From Zygaena filipendulae (taxonomy: Eukaryota > Arthropoda > Insecta > Lepidoptera > Zygaenidae), in assembly GCA_907165275.2 (NCBI GenBank), contig OU015677.1, positions 4,154,001 through 4,218,000 on the forward strand: a stretch of 64,000 nt of DNA, written 5' to 3'. This document shows, piece after piece, positions 39,901 through 46,842 of this stretch. The notes under the pieces were generated by a model. The model was given only the letters and a program-made list of their open reading frames with translations. It was not told the origin of the DNA and searched no databases. Each line of letters starts with the position of its first letter. Position 1 is the first letter of the stretch. The position numbers and the translations under genes are program-made.

Positions 39901-42900
39901 TATAGTCATGTATAGTCAGTAGCTTAGTAGGTTTATCTAACTCACTATGTATGTACCTACATAGCTTAGCTTTGTATCAATCCTTTTAATACTTATATGT
40001 ATATATTTCATCCGCGGTAATTTCGGAGTTCAGGCGGAGGTTGCGGGAAAAAAGTACTCTATGTCCTTCTTTGTACCCCTGATAGTAGTTTACGGTGATT
40101 AGCAGTTCCCCGCATTAATTCCGGAGTTTCCGCGGGAATTCCGGGATAAAAACCATCCCTATCTTTTAAGTTGGACCATATTACAAATGGTTACAAAATT
40201 TTATCAACATCCGTTCAGTAGTTTCGGAGTCCATCGCGGACAAACAACGGGACACGTGATTTATATATATTAAGATTGGTATCAACCATGGAATTTTTAT
40301 AATCTGAGTCCTGCAGATTAAATAATTAAAATTAATGAAATCAAAATTACCCCCCTTTACTTCCTTAGGTAAAAACTGTTTTAACCATTCATACCTACCA
40401 ATCTTATACTGGTTTAAACGGTGTATGTACTATGTAGACTAAAATTAAGAATGACGCTTAACTAGTAGCAGTTAAGTGTAACTACCAAAGTAATTAAATT
40501 ATCTAATGTAAGATAATACCAAACATAATGAGATAAGTCAAAGGCATCAATGTCATTTTATGTACATGTTAATTATAAATTATGATCTTATCAATGGTGT
40601 GATAAATCCATAGGACACATATTTATAGTGATACTTTTAAAACTAGTAGCAAGTCTGTTTATCCTTACATATTGTTACAAATAAAACAAAGTCCTCCACC
40701 AGGTGTCTGTCTGCCTATTCGCTTTGAACTCAAAAACTACTGAATGGATTTTCATGCGGTTTTCAACAATAGACATAGTGATTCCAGAGGAAGGTTTATA
40801 GGTATCCTGGAATTCCCGCGGGAATTCCGAAATTACCACGGGTGAAACTGCGGAGGGCAGCAAGTTAAAAATATTTCAAAAAAAATAATGTAGTCTCAGT
40901 ATATTATTTAATTTTAAGAATGTCTAACTGTCTATCCATGTTTAGTGAAGGAGTACAAGCTCTGCTTAGTTTGGGATCAGGTTTAACGCTTTAAGCATTT
41001 TATTCTTACATAATTTATTAATTAATTATTATTTATGTAATAATTGACATTGATTAATAATGTATGTACAGTAGTAACTTGATTCCATTATTAATTAGAC
41101 AGCATGCTATTGGAGAGTTGTGCAGCTTCTTATCTCCTGCCATAACCCATTTGAGTCAACTTTGAATAAAATTATTTGTTTTTAGTTTAAAAGCAAATAT
41201 AAAAAAGTGTGGTGTGGCGAAGCACTGCACCACACTTGACCAATCAGACTTGGTGTGAGCCAATTCTTGACCTTGTAGTTGATGTCCAGTTTGAAGTTGG
41301 TTTTACCGTATTGATTGAAATATATTATTTGCCCTTTTATTAAGAGATAAAGTTTGTTGGTTTGGTCTGGAGTAACTACTGTATTGATTCTACTTTCACT
41401 GATAGGAAGCTGCAGTATACCTGATTGATATAGTTTAAACGGTTGTAAACACAGAGAAACGCTATTAAACTGTATAGGAAAAGAATACAATAACAATGAA
41501 TTGATTCAGATATAATTTTCCTGTCAATCATACATATATATGTATGTGGTTGAATTGTAAATAAACAAAACAAAAATAAGTATTCTCTAATATTTGCTAT
41601 TATACAAAAACTGGCTATTTCGTGGAAGTTTCATCACACATGTTGTGTATTTCCATTGTGGCTTATTGAAATCTATATAAATGTGGTAAAATTAGCTGCA
41701 AATATTTACAGGGTTATAAGTAGTAATATGTTACGATTTAACTCAAAAAACTACTGGACCGATTTAAAAAAATCTTTCACCATTGGAATGCTAAAATATA
41801 TCTGAGTAACATAGACTATATTGTAACCTGGAATTTCTGGAACTCTGAAGTTACTGCGGGTGAATTGGGTCAAACATCGGGCACAGCTAGTATTTTTATA
41901 AAACTATGGCCATTCTCCCAGGCAGGTTTACCCATGTGAATTTTGGGACTCCCTCAGGAACTCTAAAAAGTATCTCAGGTATTCCATAGCTTCCTATCAG
42001 TGAAATAATTTTTATAATCAGTTTAGTAGTTCCAAAGATTAGCCATAACTGCCAAACCAACTTATAAACTTTATCTCTTAATATTATTAGTATAAATTAA
42101 TAAGATCCACATATAATTAACATTAACATAATGTGTAAATGTAATGCATGACCTTGGATTAAAAATGACTATAATAAAAGTTCTCAAATATAAATATTTA
42201 CATACATTTACAACCTCTACCTAATCTTTTGTGTGCTCAAAGTCAAAAATGTAGGTAGGTACATGATGACTTTCTGGACATGAGTCGTTCTCCCCTTTGC
42301 TTGTATAGTTTTAAAAATAGATTCATTTCCTGACAAGGCTGTCTGGATGCACGGTGTTCACAATTTTATTAGATCCATGAATGAAAGTATGTTTCTAATA
42401 ACATACTGCTGTGTGCATAGCTCAGTGATGTCAAAACAATTCTCAGTAGTGTGAGATAAGAAATTATTTATTTATCACACTCAGTTTAATCAGCTGTTTT
42501 TTTTTGTATGTGAAATACTAGGAAAACATGAACGCTCAAGCGACGCAAGAATGTTTGGCGCCTCAATTCTGCGAATTACGGTTTTTCCTCGATGTAAATT
42601 TAGCGCGGACGGATTCATAGGTCGATCACCAGACGTACGCGTTCACTCCGCGCAAGCGTCCATACATACAGCTGTCAGGATCAGTGACCTAACCAACACG
42701 CCACCGTCGCCATCCCACATGACCCTAACCTATATTTACTTCGATTTATCAATACAATATCTACTTAAAAGCCTTGGTCAGCATACACGGACACCTGAAT
42801 ATAAAGACGCATGTTTTAACTTACGAAGATGAGCGGGAAATCTCAGATAAACGAGGCGAAAGTACTCAGCGACGCCTTCCATTGTCGGGATTTCATCACA

Positions 42901-43217
42901 CTTTCGAACACTATAGCACTATCACAACACGTCCTATTTTGCTTTAGGTACCGTTAAAACACTTCTATATGAGATAAATACTAATTAAAATTAACTAAGT
43001 AACACGTTTCGTACACATGAGTCGACAAAAACAATGTTTTTGTAAAACGAAATCCATTAGATACTTACACTTGGAGACGCTGTCCCATGTCCTGGATAAG
43101 ATTTGCAGCTTGTTGACGGTACGCCAACTCCTTGTCTGCATCTAAACCGCATCTTCGGCTCGGAGAATTTTGTAATTGCTCCTTCGTGAAAAACCATTTC
43201 TCCTGTGATCCAGCCAT
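23054..43217 (-). CDS. CycT: Cyclin T, P-TEFb regulatory subunit, 8 coding exons
   Basis: Cyclin T binds CDK9 to form P-TEFb, the nuclear kinase that releases paused RNA polymerase II. Coding exons join in frame as 43217-43069, 34403-34286, 33479-33372, 31420-31312, 28488-28352, 26515-26365, 25557-25453 and 24939-23054, giving 2763 nt, 920 residues plus stop. Residues 1-257 match the animal cyclin T cyclin box closely: [16 protein letters not shown] near the start, [76 protein letters not shown] and [11 protein letters not shown]. The tail has a basic AYREKRERE segment at about 332-340, a Lys/His-rich stretch at about 676-716, three L-K-I-K-I-like modules at about 740-780, and a Pro/Gln/Tyr-rich end closing in PPPPPE. 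Vertebrate cyclin T1 has a similar layout, with LKMRIP-like modules, a His/Lys-rich stretch and a proline-rich end. The start is the first Met of the conserved N terminus. Introns 1-7 carry many mobile elements. Identity is near certain; the low-complexity tail and the AAG acceptor of exon 7 are the least secure parts. Confidence 0.95.
25453..25557 (-). CDS. CycT: CycT coding exon 7
   Basis: Encodes residues 258-292, a Ser/Gly-rich linker followed by [16 protein letters not shown]. The donor is GTGAGT. The acceptor is GCAAG, a less common AAG site, chosen because it alone joins the frame of exon 6; the exon start could differ by a few codons. Confidence 0.8.
25750..26345 (-). repeat. Repeated donor-like segments in CycT intron 6
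   Basis: On the minus strand the exon 6 boundary sequence ACAACAGTGAG recurs as GACAACAGTGAGTTCTTC, CGACTGTGAGTTCTTTG and CAACTGTGAGTTCTTGC, with GT at 26326, 26279 and 25755. All are preceded by AAAACAAAACGCG-like sequence. Confidence 0.7.
26365..26515 (-). CDS. CycT: CycT coding exon 6
   Basis: GTCCAG acceptor and GTGAGC donor. Encodes residues 208-257, [15 protein letters not shown] through [11 protein letters not shown], the end of the cyclin box. Repeated copies of the donor segment lie downstream in intron 6; using any of them would run into a TAA within eight codons. Confidence 0.92.
26660..26872. mobile_element. MITE with GGGCCCTTATTCAC ends, copy 1
   Basis: The right terminus TTGGTCATAGTAAATAAGGG is followed by CCC. 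The left terminus is shortened to CACTATGACCACAACAC. The interior shares CTTTCCCTCGTAATCAAA and GCATCTAGAACGTTTGGAA with the 39.0-kb copy. In CycT intron 5. Confidence 0.65.
27005..27250 (+). mobile_element. Helitron-like subfamily with ATCAACGCACAG body, copy 1
   Basis: Shares a long body (GGATCAACGCACAG, GACCTGAAACTTGGAG, ATCCGATAAGAAAGG) with 63.57-63.81 kb and ends in the ATCGCGGGTGAAACCGCG hairpin and GACAGCTAGT. In CycT intron 5. Confidence 0.65.
27973..28240. mobile_element. CRE-bearing MITE, copy 3, in CycT intron 5
   Basis: Termini GAGTCCGTC and GACGGACTAA. Both TGACGTCA sites are intact at 28086-28093 and 28133-28140. It sits about 110 bp from CycT exon 5. Confidence 0.8.
28352..28488 (-). 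CDS. CycT: CycT coding exon 5
   Basis: CCGCAG acceptor and GTAAGG donor. Encodes residues 162-207, [19 protein letters not shown] through [12 protein letters not shown], within the second cyclin fold. Confidence 0.93.
28520..28614. mobile_element. Foldback element with ACCCGGTG end, second copy
   Basis: GGCAATCAACCCGGTG with TTGGGTTTAAACCCGAT and an inverted ATCGGGTTTAAAT match the element at 3.41-3.55 kb. It lies just upstream of CycT exon 5 within intron 4. Confidence 0.55.
28753..28806. repeat. Strong hairpin, GAAAACTAAGGAACT arms
   Basis: GAAAACTAAGGAACTTTTCG and its near-perfect reverse complement CGATGAGTTCCTTAGTTTTC are separated by about 14 bp that are themselves palindromic (TCATGACATGA). 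Confidence 0.7.
28815..29640. other. CycT intron 4, no feature recognised
   Basis: AT-rich intronic sequence with no splice-supported ORF and no clear repeat family. Confidence 0.35.
29645..29845 (-). mobile_element. Helitron-like element
   Basis: CTAGCTGTGCCCTGCGGTTT hairpin end, then a diverged body ending TTTTATATATTAGAT. The same subfamily recurs at 32.34-32.52 kb (ACGAGAATTTTATATATTAG). Confidence 0.6.
30385..30820. mobile_element. Inverted-repeat element with GGAGGCTTACTATGAGC ends
   Basis: GGAGGCTTACTATGAGC near 30391 and its exact reverse complement near 30796 bracket about 420 bp. The centre holds a further inverted pair (CATGGAATTAATAG and ACCTATTAATTCCATG). No coding capacity. 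Confidence 0.6.
30855..30958. mobile_element. Half copy of the palindromic GCCGCACTCAGAG MITE
   Basis: Retains GAGACGTTCATTAAATTAAT and the end AAAACGACTCTGAGTGCGG, but the other arm is missing. Related to the complete copies at 32.8, 44.4 and 46.6 kb. Confidence 0.6.
31312..31420 (-). CDS. CycT: CycT coding exon 4
   Basis: TTACAG acceptor and GTGAGA donor. Encodes residues 126-161 ([17 protein letters not shown], then DHPHTHVV) plus one base. This is the signature linker between the two cyclin folds. Confidence 0.93.
31484..31670. mobile_element. MITE with GGGCCCTTATTCAC ends, copy 2, cut by a Helitron
   Basis: The left part CACTATGACCATAACACGTC and the GCATCTGGAACGTTTGATA interior are present, but the right terminus is replaced at GGAATGTTGT by the start of the Helitron-like element at 31670. 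Confidence 0.6.
31670..31870 (+). mobile_element. Helitron-like element, 3' end decayed
   Basis: Starts ATAAATGCGAAAGCGAG and has the ATCCCGGAATTCCCGCGGGA core, but the hairpin is mutated and CTAGT is absent. It interrupts a MITE on its left. Confidence 0.6.
31871..32340. other. CycT intron 3 AT-rich sequence
   Basis: AT-rich with a poly(A) run near 32251-32270. No feature recognised. Confidence 0.35.
32345..32516 (-). mobile_element. Helitron-like element
   Basis: CTAGCTGCGCCCCGCGGTTT hairpin end; body and TTTTATATATTAGAT end as at 29.6 kb. Confidence 0.65.
32812..33043. mobile_element. Fully palindromic MITE, copy A (CycT intron 3)
   Basis: About 230 bp that is almost entirely one palindrome: outer GCCGCACTCAGAGTCGAC, inner AACAAAACTGCCGCAATCAG and core AATTGGCATTTA, each mirrored. 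The central GAGATGTAACTTAATTAG is reversed relative to copies B and C, so the element lies in the opposite orientation. Confidence 0.85.
33372..33479 (-). CDS. CycT: CycT coding exon 3
   Basis: CAG acceptor and GTGAGG donor, both phase 0. Encodes 36 residues (90-125) beginning [16 protein letters not shown] and ending EQYTEQ. The reading frame stays open past the donor, but only this donor keeps the cyclin alignment with the next exon. Confidence 0.92.
33530..33743 (-). mobile_element. Helitron-like element, complete
   Basis: AGCTGTTCCCCGCGGTTTTA hairpin end through to ATTTATAATATTAGTAGGA. Includes a (CAGA)n-like stretch at 33690-33710. It lies just upstream of CycT exon 3. Confidence 0.7.
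33780..33955 (+). mobile_element. Helitron-like element, partial
   Basis: Body GAACCGATTTTGAAAATTC to the GCAGGTGAAAACGCGGGGGC end. In CycT intron 2, facing the copy at 33.53 kb. Confidence 0.6.
34286..34403 (-). CDS. CycT: CycT coding exon 2
   Basis: TTGCAG acceptor and GTAAC donor. Encodes residues 50-89, [16 protein letters not shown] through ALFLAAK, a core helix region of the first cyclin fold. The split Val codon is restored across intron 1. Confidence 0.93.
34445..34612. repeat. CpG-rich inverted repeat beside CycT exon 2
   Basis: GCGTTTTACGCGCGAGTCG and the inverted ACGCGCGTAAAACGCG bracket CTCGCGCGTAAAACCC and CTGGACAGG motifs. It probably is a decayed DNA element. Confidence 0.5.
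34669..34929. mobile_element. CRE-bearing MITE, copy 4, in CycT intron 1
   Basis: A diverged copy whose left terminus reads GCCCGTC. The CRE positions are mutated (CGACGTCA; ATGACATTA). It lies upstream of CycT exon 2 and about 85 bp from copy 5. Confidence 0.7.
35015..35284. mobile_element. CRE-bearing MITE, copy 5, in CycT intron 1
   Basis: Termini AATCCGTC and GACGGACTAA. TGACGTCA sites are intact at 35124-35131 and 35178-35185. Confidence 0.78.
35425..36230. other. CycT intron 1 with a generic repeat
   Basis: A Helitron-like scrap at 35425-35510, then at about 35935-36180 a widespread insect-type repeat (TTTAAACGACTTCC, GGTGAACCGATTTTGATGAT). The latter continues beyond the element at 36.2-38.4 kb. 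Confidence 0.5.
37033..37747 (-). pseudogene. Transposon-borne gene, unknown, one frameshift
   Basis: After a TTTTTTTCAG acceptor (exon from 37789) an ATG at 37747 opens a 97-codon frame ([20 protein letters not shown] onward, Lys/Arg/Glu-rich). A second frame continues without a gap to a stop at 37033. The two are joined by a one-base shift in an A6 run at about 37475; corrected, the product is about 237 residues with a basic N-terminal part and a Ser/Thr/Asn/Asp-rich C-terminal part. Upstream of the ATG the frame runs back to the acceptor except for one TAG. No domain recognised. It could be a decayed transposase-associated gene, or the shift could be a sequencing error. Confidence 0.45.
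38081..38190 (-). other. Putative 5' untranslated exon of the transposon gene
   Basis: Ends CACCACAAAG with donor GTAAGC at 38080; it pairs with the acceptor at 37790 for an intron of about 290 bp. The exon has no ATG. The upstream boundary is not visible. Confidence 0.45.
38398..38993. other. CycT intron 1, generic repeat flank
   Basis: Continuation of the repeat interrupted by the 36.2-kb element (GAATTGGAGCTGATGGTGAAG, then AAACCGACTTCAAAAAACGC). No gene. Confidence 0.4.
38994..39223. mobile_element. MITE with GGGCCCTTATTCAC ends, copy 3 (complete)
   Basis: Terminal repeats GGGCCCTTATTCACTATGAC and GTCATAGTGAATAAGGGCCC are exact reverse complements. About 230 bp, no ORF. In CycT intron 1. 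Confidence 0.8.
39265..39378 (-). mobile_element. Helitron-like fragment
   Basis: Remnant with CCGTTTCACCCGGGTTAATT and the CATTCGCATTTATGATAAGG end; the middle is deleted. Confidence 0.5.
39379..40004. other. CycT intron 1, no gene recognised
   Basis: A 102-codon plus frame starts at GTG rather than ATG and spans Helitron-derived scraps (GATTGCACCCGCATCAATTT), so it is not called. Confidence 0.4.
40005..40275 (-). mobile_element. Helitron-like fragments
   Basis: Two consecutive partial copies; the second has TCTTTTAAGTTGGACCATAT and CATCCGTTCAGTAGTTTCGG, a subfamily shared with 57.1-57.25 kb. Confidence 0.55.
40675..40870 (+). mobile_element. Helitron-like element
   Basis: Starts TTACAAATAAAACAAAGTCC, has the TGGATTTTCATGCGGTTTTC body, and ends CGGGTGAAACTGCGGAGGGC. 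A relative is at 48.74-48.9 kb. Confidence 0.6.
40871..41724. other. CycT intron 1, AT-rich
   Basis: Contains a small GTGTGGTG...CACCACAC hairpin at 41207-41240. No gene recognised. Confidence 0.35.
41725..41895 (+). mobile_element. Helitron-like element, diverged
   Basis: CAAAAAACTACTGGACCGAT body and GCGGGTGAATTGGGTC, then GGGCACAGCTAGT end. Confidence 0.5.
41896..42824. other. CycT intron 1, 5' part
   Basis: Repeat scraps to about 42060, then unique AT-rich sequence. From 42530 it becomes CpG-richer (GCGCGGACGGATTC, CGTACGCGTTCAC). A 93-codon ATG frame at 42551-42832 has no recognisable homology. Confidence 0.35.
42825..42882 (-). CDS. Possible alternative first exon in CycT intron 1
   Basis: An ATG at 42882 in a good insect start context (ACAATGG) opens [19 protein letters not shown] and meets a GTAAGT donor at 42824. 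Its phase (one base left over) does not fit CycT exon 2, so it cannot be an in-frame alternative N terminus. It may belong to a non-coding or out-of-frame transcript, or be chance. Confidence 0.2.
43069..43217 (-). CDS. CycT: CycT coding exon 1 (start codon)
   Basis: Encodes residues 1-49 plus two bases of Val50, starting [15 protein letters not shown]. Donor GTAAGT follows directly. This is the conserved cyclin T N terminus, including [19 protein letters not shown]. Intron 1 is about 8.7 kb. Confidence 0.93.
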
Positions 43218-43587
43218 TGAACTAAAATTCCAATGACTGCGCGAGTGCGCGTGCAAAAGCAGCTACGCAGATGCGTTCCGTTTGATCTTGTGAGTGGGAG
43301 CGGGACAACACTATGACAGATCTAACCGGAAGTTAACCACCAAAGTATTTGAGAGACTTTTATAACTAAATCACTAATGTCTTTACTAAAACGAATAAAC
43401 TAGATACTAATATTAATTTTAAAATAAACTTCGGTTTTTAAACAACTATTCAAAGAAAAACTAAATATAAATAAATTGACACCACTTGTTATCATTTTGG
43501 ACATTTCGTTGAGGACGCCATTGTAAATTTTGGTGGTTATCGATGTGTGGTCTCCGGTGATAAATCCTCGATCTGGAACAAATACAG
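43218..43587. promoter_or_regulatory. Bidirectional promoter of CycT and KANSL2
   Basis: About 300 bp separate the CycT start codon from the presumed first exon of KANSL2. The interval has an ETS-type ACCGGAAGT at 43325-43333 and a DRE-like TATCGATG at 43538-43545; DREF sites are typical of insect housekeeping promoters. No TATA box is evident. The gene pair is read from sequence; promoter activity is inferred. Confidence 0.65.
43510..43587 (+). other. KANSL2: Putative 5' untranslated exon of KANSL2
   Basis: Ends in ACAG followed by a GTACGT donor at 43588. It contains a five-codon upstream ORF (ATG at 43543, TGA ending 43560) and no long frame. It is assigned to KANSL2 by position and splice signal only, and the left end is a guess. 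A second promoter candidate at 47.5 kb could supply a different first exon. Confidence 0.4.
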
Positions 43588-44400
43588 GTACGTTTTACGA
43601 AAACTTTCTATTTATTAATGTTGTATTAGGTTTGCTCTTTGTTTTGTGCATATTTTTATGATGATTCATTCACTTTTTATGGGTAATTTAAAGACATTAA
43701 AATCGCGCACCTAAGGATTCTGTCACACCGTGCAAATGGCCGACCCACCACTGTTTGCAATACACTTTTCATTTAAAAATGACTAGAAATTGCAATAAGT
43801 TATTTAAAATATAGTTGTATTACCGAAAAAAATATTTTGATTTTTCTAAATTCTATGCTATGCCTAATTTTCAAGTTACATTTATTTACAATTAACAAAA
43901 TTTAATAAGAAATACGATTGATAAATTAGTGGGTAAATAAATTTTCGCGGTCATGCTTACGTGTTTTACTAGAGAAAACTTTCTAGTACCTACTTACATA
44001 AATAAGACTACGTAAATTATCCAAATTTCTTGATTATTTCAGTTTTTTTGGCATACCTACCTACCTACTCTGATTACAGTTTTAACTTGTAACATCTGTA
44101 TTGTTTTTAAGAATGTTTCCCATAAAAATTGGCAACAATGAATATTTGCAACATTTCAACATTAGGATTTTGAAGCGTAAGTTCTCTATAAAATCTGATT
44201 TACCTATCAGTATTATTTATTTGCTGCCTGCATAGGTAGCGCATTACTGCATCGCATATTGTAATTAATTTGGTTTGAGGTAGTAACTAGGTAGATACAG
44301 TTGAATCTGCAATCGTCATTCGGCCTTGACATGAGTAAGACGCAATTATACTTGTTATATAGCACTGTCTCTCTTTAACTAGACTTAGTTTAGAAAAAAG
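43588..44400 (+). other. KANSL2: KANSL2 intron 1, 5' part
   Basis: Unique AT-rich intron sequence; no repeats or ORFs recognised. Confidence 0.4.
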
Positions 44401-44404
44401 ACTT

Positions 44405-44645
44405 ACCGCCGCACTCAGAGTCGACTTTAATGATTACTTAGTTAAGTATAGATTTTTAAAACAAAACTGCCGCAATCAGACAAGTTTAATAAATTAATGT
44501 TAATTGGCATTTAACTAATTAAGTTACATCTCATTAAATGCCAATTAACATAAATTTACTGAACGTCTCTGATTGCGGCAATTTTGTTTTAAAAATCTAT
44601 ACTTAACTAAGAAATCGTTAAAGTCTACTCTGAGTGCGGCCGTAA
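44405..44645. mobile_element. Fully palindromic MITE, copy B (KANSL2 intron 1)
   Basis: Same palindrome as copy A; ends CTTACCGCCGCACTCAGAG and CTCTGAGTGCGGCCGTAAG extend the inverted termini by several bases. Confidence 0.85.
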
Positions 44646-44819
44646 GCGGGCGCGGTCAATAATTGTTTAATTTATTAGATTTACTTTAAACATAACAATT
44701 AAACTTAAGACAGTTTAACAATTTAAAAAAAATGGCGAAAGTGCAGTCATGATCAAAATTACCTGAATTAGCTACATAACTCCGTCTACAACATGACTAG
44801 GCTCCGTCATAAATATTAG

Positions 44820-44920
44820 GGTCATAAATTGTGAAAACAATAAAAAGTTTTTATTGTTTTCACAATTTATGACCTGAATAGTTACCTGATTTGTTTTTAT
44901 TAAAAACAAATTAGGTAACT
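44820..44920. repeat. Two adjacent near-perfect palindromes
   Basis: 44820-44874 is a perfect palindrome with 27-bp arms (GGTCATAAATTGTGAAAACA outward) around a single G. 44880-44920 is a second with about 20-bp arms (AGTTACCTGATTTG outward) and one mismatch. Together they would form two neighbouring cruciforms or hairpins. Confidence 0.9.
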
Positions 44921-45014
44921 ATTTTTTTAAAATTACTTTTGGCGCTCTGGGTGCTTGCCCTTGGGTGCCATTTACCTACCAATGTTGCCAATTTTGGTAC
45001 TGTTTTTTACCCTT

Positions 45015-45165
45015 TCATGCCTTAATGGCTCAACCGGTCACCATGAAATTTTTCCATAAACAATGTCAGGGGTACAGAGAAATACACAGTGTACTTTTTA
45101 TCCCGGAATTCTCGTTGGAACTCCGAAATTAAGGCTGGTGAAAGAGAGAGAGGGGAACAGCTAGT
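45015..45165 (+). mobile_element. Helitron-like element, partial
   Basis: CCTTAATGGCTCAACCGGTC body; the hairpin is replaced by GAAAGAGAGAGAGG before GGAACAGCTAGT. Confidence 0.55.
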
Positions 45166-45196
45166 TTGTTATAAACAGGTACAACTGTCTTGTAAT

Positions 45197-46353
45197 GGAG
45201 CGTTCAGACTTCACGGTACGCAGGCGGCAGGACCCGATATTTAGGGAGGGCGTGGCCCCTTGCGGTGCGAGCGATTACACTATAAATACCGGGACCCTAA
45301 CTCTCTGGGTATAGTCCAGTGTTGCTATAGCTGGTGGTAATTTTCACCACATTTTGGTGATTTGATGAAAAACTTTTAGAATATAATATTGTAATTTTCT
45401 ATGTATATCCTACTAATATTATAAACGTGAAAGTTTGTGAGTATGTATGGATGGATGTATGTTTGTTACTCTTTAACGCAAAAACTACCGAATGGATTTA
45501 AATGAAACTTTACAATAATATAGCTTATACATCAGATTAACACATAGGGTACTTTTTATCCCGGAATTCCCGCGGGAACTCTGAAATTAACTCGCGTGAA
45601 ACCGCGGGGCACAACTAGTTTCTAATAAGTATGAGATTTTAAACATACATTTTATACATATTATGTTGTTATGTTTTGCTTTTCTTGGAAATGAACTGAT
45701 ACGAATTATTTTTTCTTGAGAAAAAAATTAAAAAACACATGAAAATAAGTATATTTTATTGTCCAAGAGCAAACCATAAATAAAAAAATCACAAATCAAG
45801 AAATCAATAATTAATACTATAATTCCTACCTATACCTACCAGTCTTTAGTTAGCAGAAAATAAACAAATTAGTTATAAAACAAATAATAAGATACTTATT
45901 ACCAATAACAATATTTTCAAGTAGTAGATTTTTTTAGATAATCTTTCGACTCATAAGAAACTACAAATGAGTTAGAAAGAAAATAAAGATAGTAATAATC
46001 TTACATACCTACTTATTATATAAACACATAATTATACCTAGAAAATAACAAGGTTTTTGAAATATTCTGCAAGTTTTTTACCAAATTATTCAACAATTCT
46101 TATTATTATAAGCTATTATAACAATTATTATTATTTAAACACTAAAAACATTCGATTTGGTGAAATTTCACCAGCTATGGCAACACTGACCACCCTAACT
46201 GCCCTAAGTCGGATCACACCACCCGACTTAGAGAGCACGGCCACCGGGTCCGTCCGGTCACCCTAATTATGGACCCTAACTCTCTAATACCCGATCACAC
46301 CACCCTGAATCAAAGTTAGGCTCCCTAAATACCGTGAAGTCTGATTGCTCCTT
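45197..46353. mobile_element. 1.16-kb element with GGAGCGTTCAGACTTCACGG ends
   Basis: The left end GGAGCGTTCAGACTTCACGG is mirrored by CCGTGAAGTCTGATTGCTCC at 46334-46353. Further inside, CAGTGTTGCTATAGCTGGTG near 45320 is mirrored near 46160-46190. No transposase frame. A Helitron-like copy is nested at 45408-45620. Confidence 0.7.
45408..45620 (+). mobile_element. Helitron-like element, complete, nested
   Basis: TCCTACTAATATTATAAACG start and GTGAAACCGCGGGGCACAAC end, inside the 45.2-46.35 kb element. Confidence 0.7.
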
Positions 46354-46603
46354 AAGTAAAGTGTCTTGTAAAACAAAGTATAGTTAAAAAAATGGGTAGG
46401 TAAAGGTATATACTTTGAAGGCTAGAATCTCTTGATTAGTTACATTGTTTTGATCACATTCAGCCTTCAGGTACCTTTTTAGAAATCAGAAGTAGGTACG
46501 TATTAAAAAACGCAGGTATAGTTACTATAAGAGACAAAAATTAGATTACCTGAATAGGTAGGTTACCTATTTTTTTATACTTTTATTTGGCCGTTTTGGT
46601 CTT

Positions 46604-46842
46604 ACCGCCGCACTCAGAGTCGACTTTAATGATCACTTAGTTACGTACAGATTTTTAAAACAAAACTGCCGCAATCAGACAAGTTCAATAAATTAATGTT
46701 AATTGGCATTTAACTAATTAAGTTACATCTCATAAAATGCCAATTAACATTAATATACTGAACGTCTCTGATTGCGGCAGTTTTGTTTTAAAAATCTATA
46801 CTTAACTAAGTAATCATTAAAGTCGACTCTGAGTGCGGCTGT
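46604..46842. mobile_element. Fully palindromic MITE, copy C (KANSL2 intron 1)
   Basis: Nearly identical to copy B, including the CTTACCGCCGCACTCAG start; the right end has decayed to GCGGCTGTCAAG. Confidence 0.85.
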
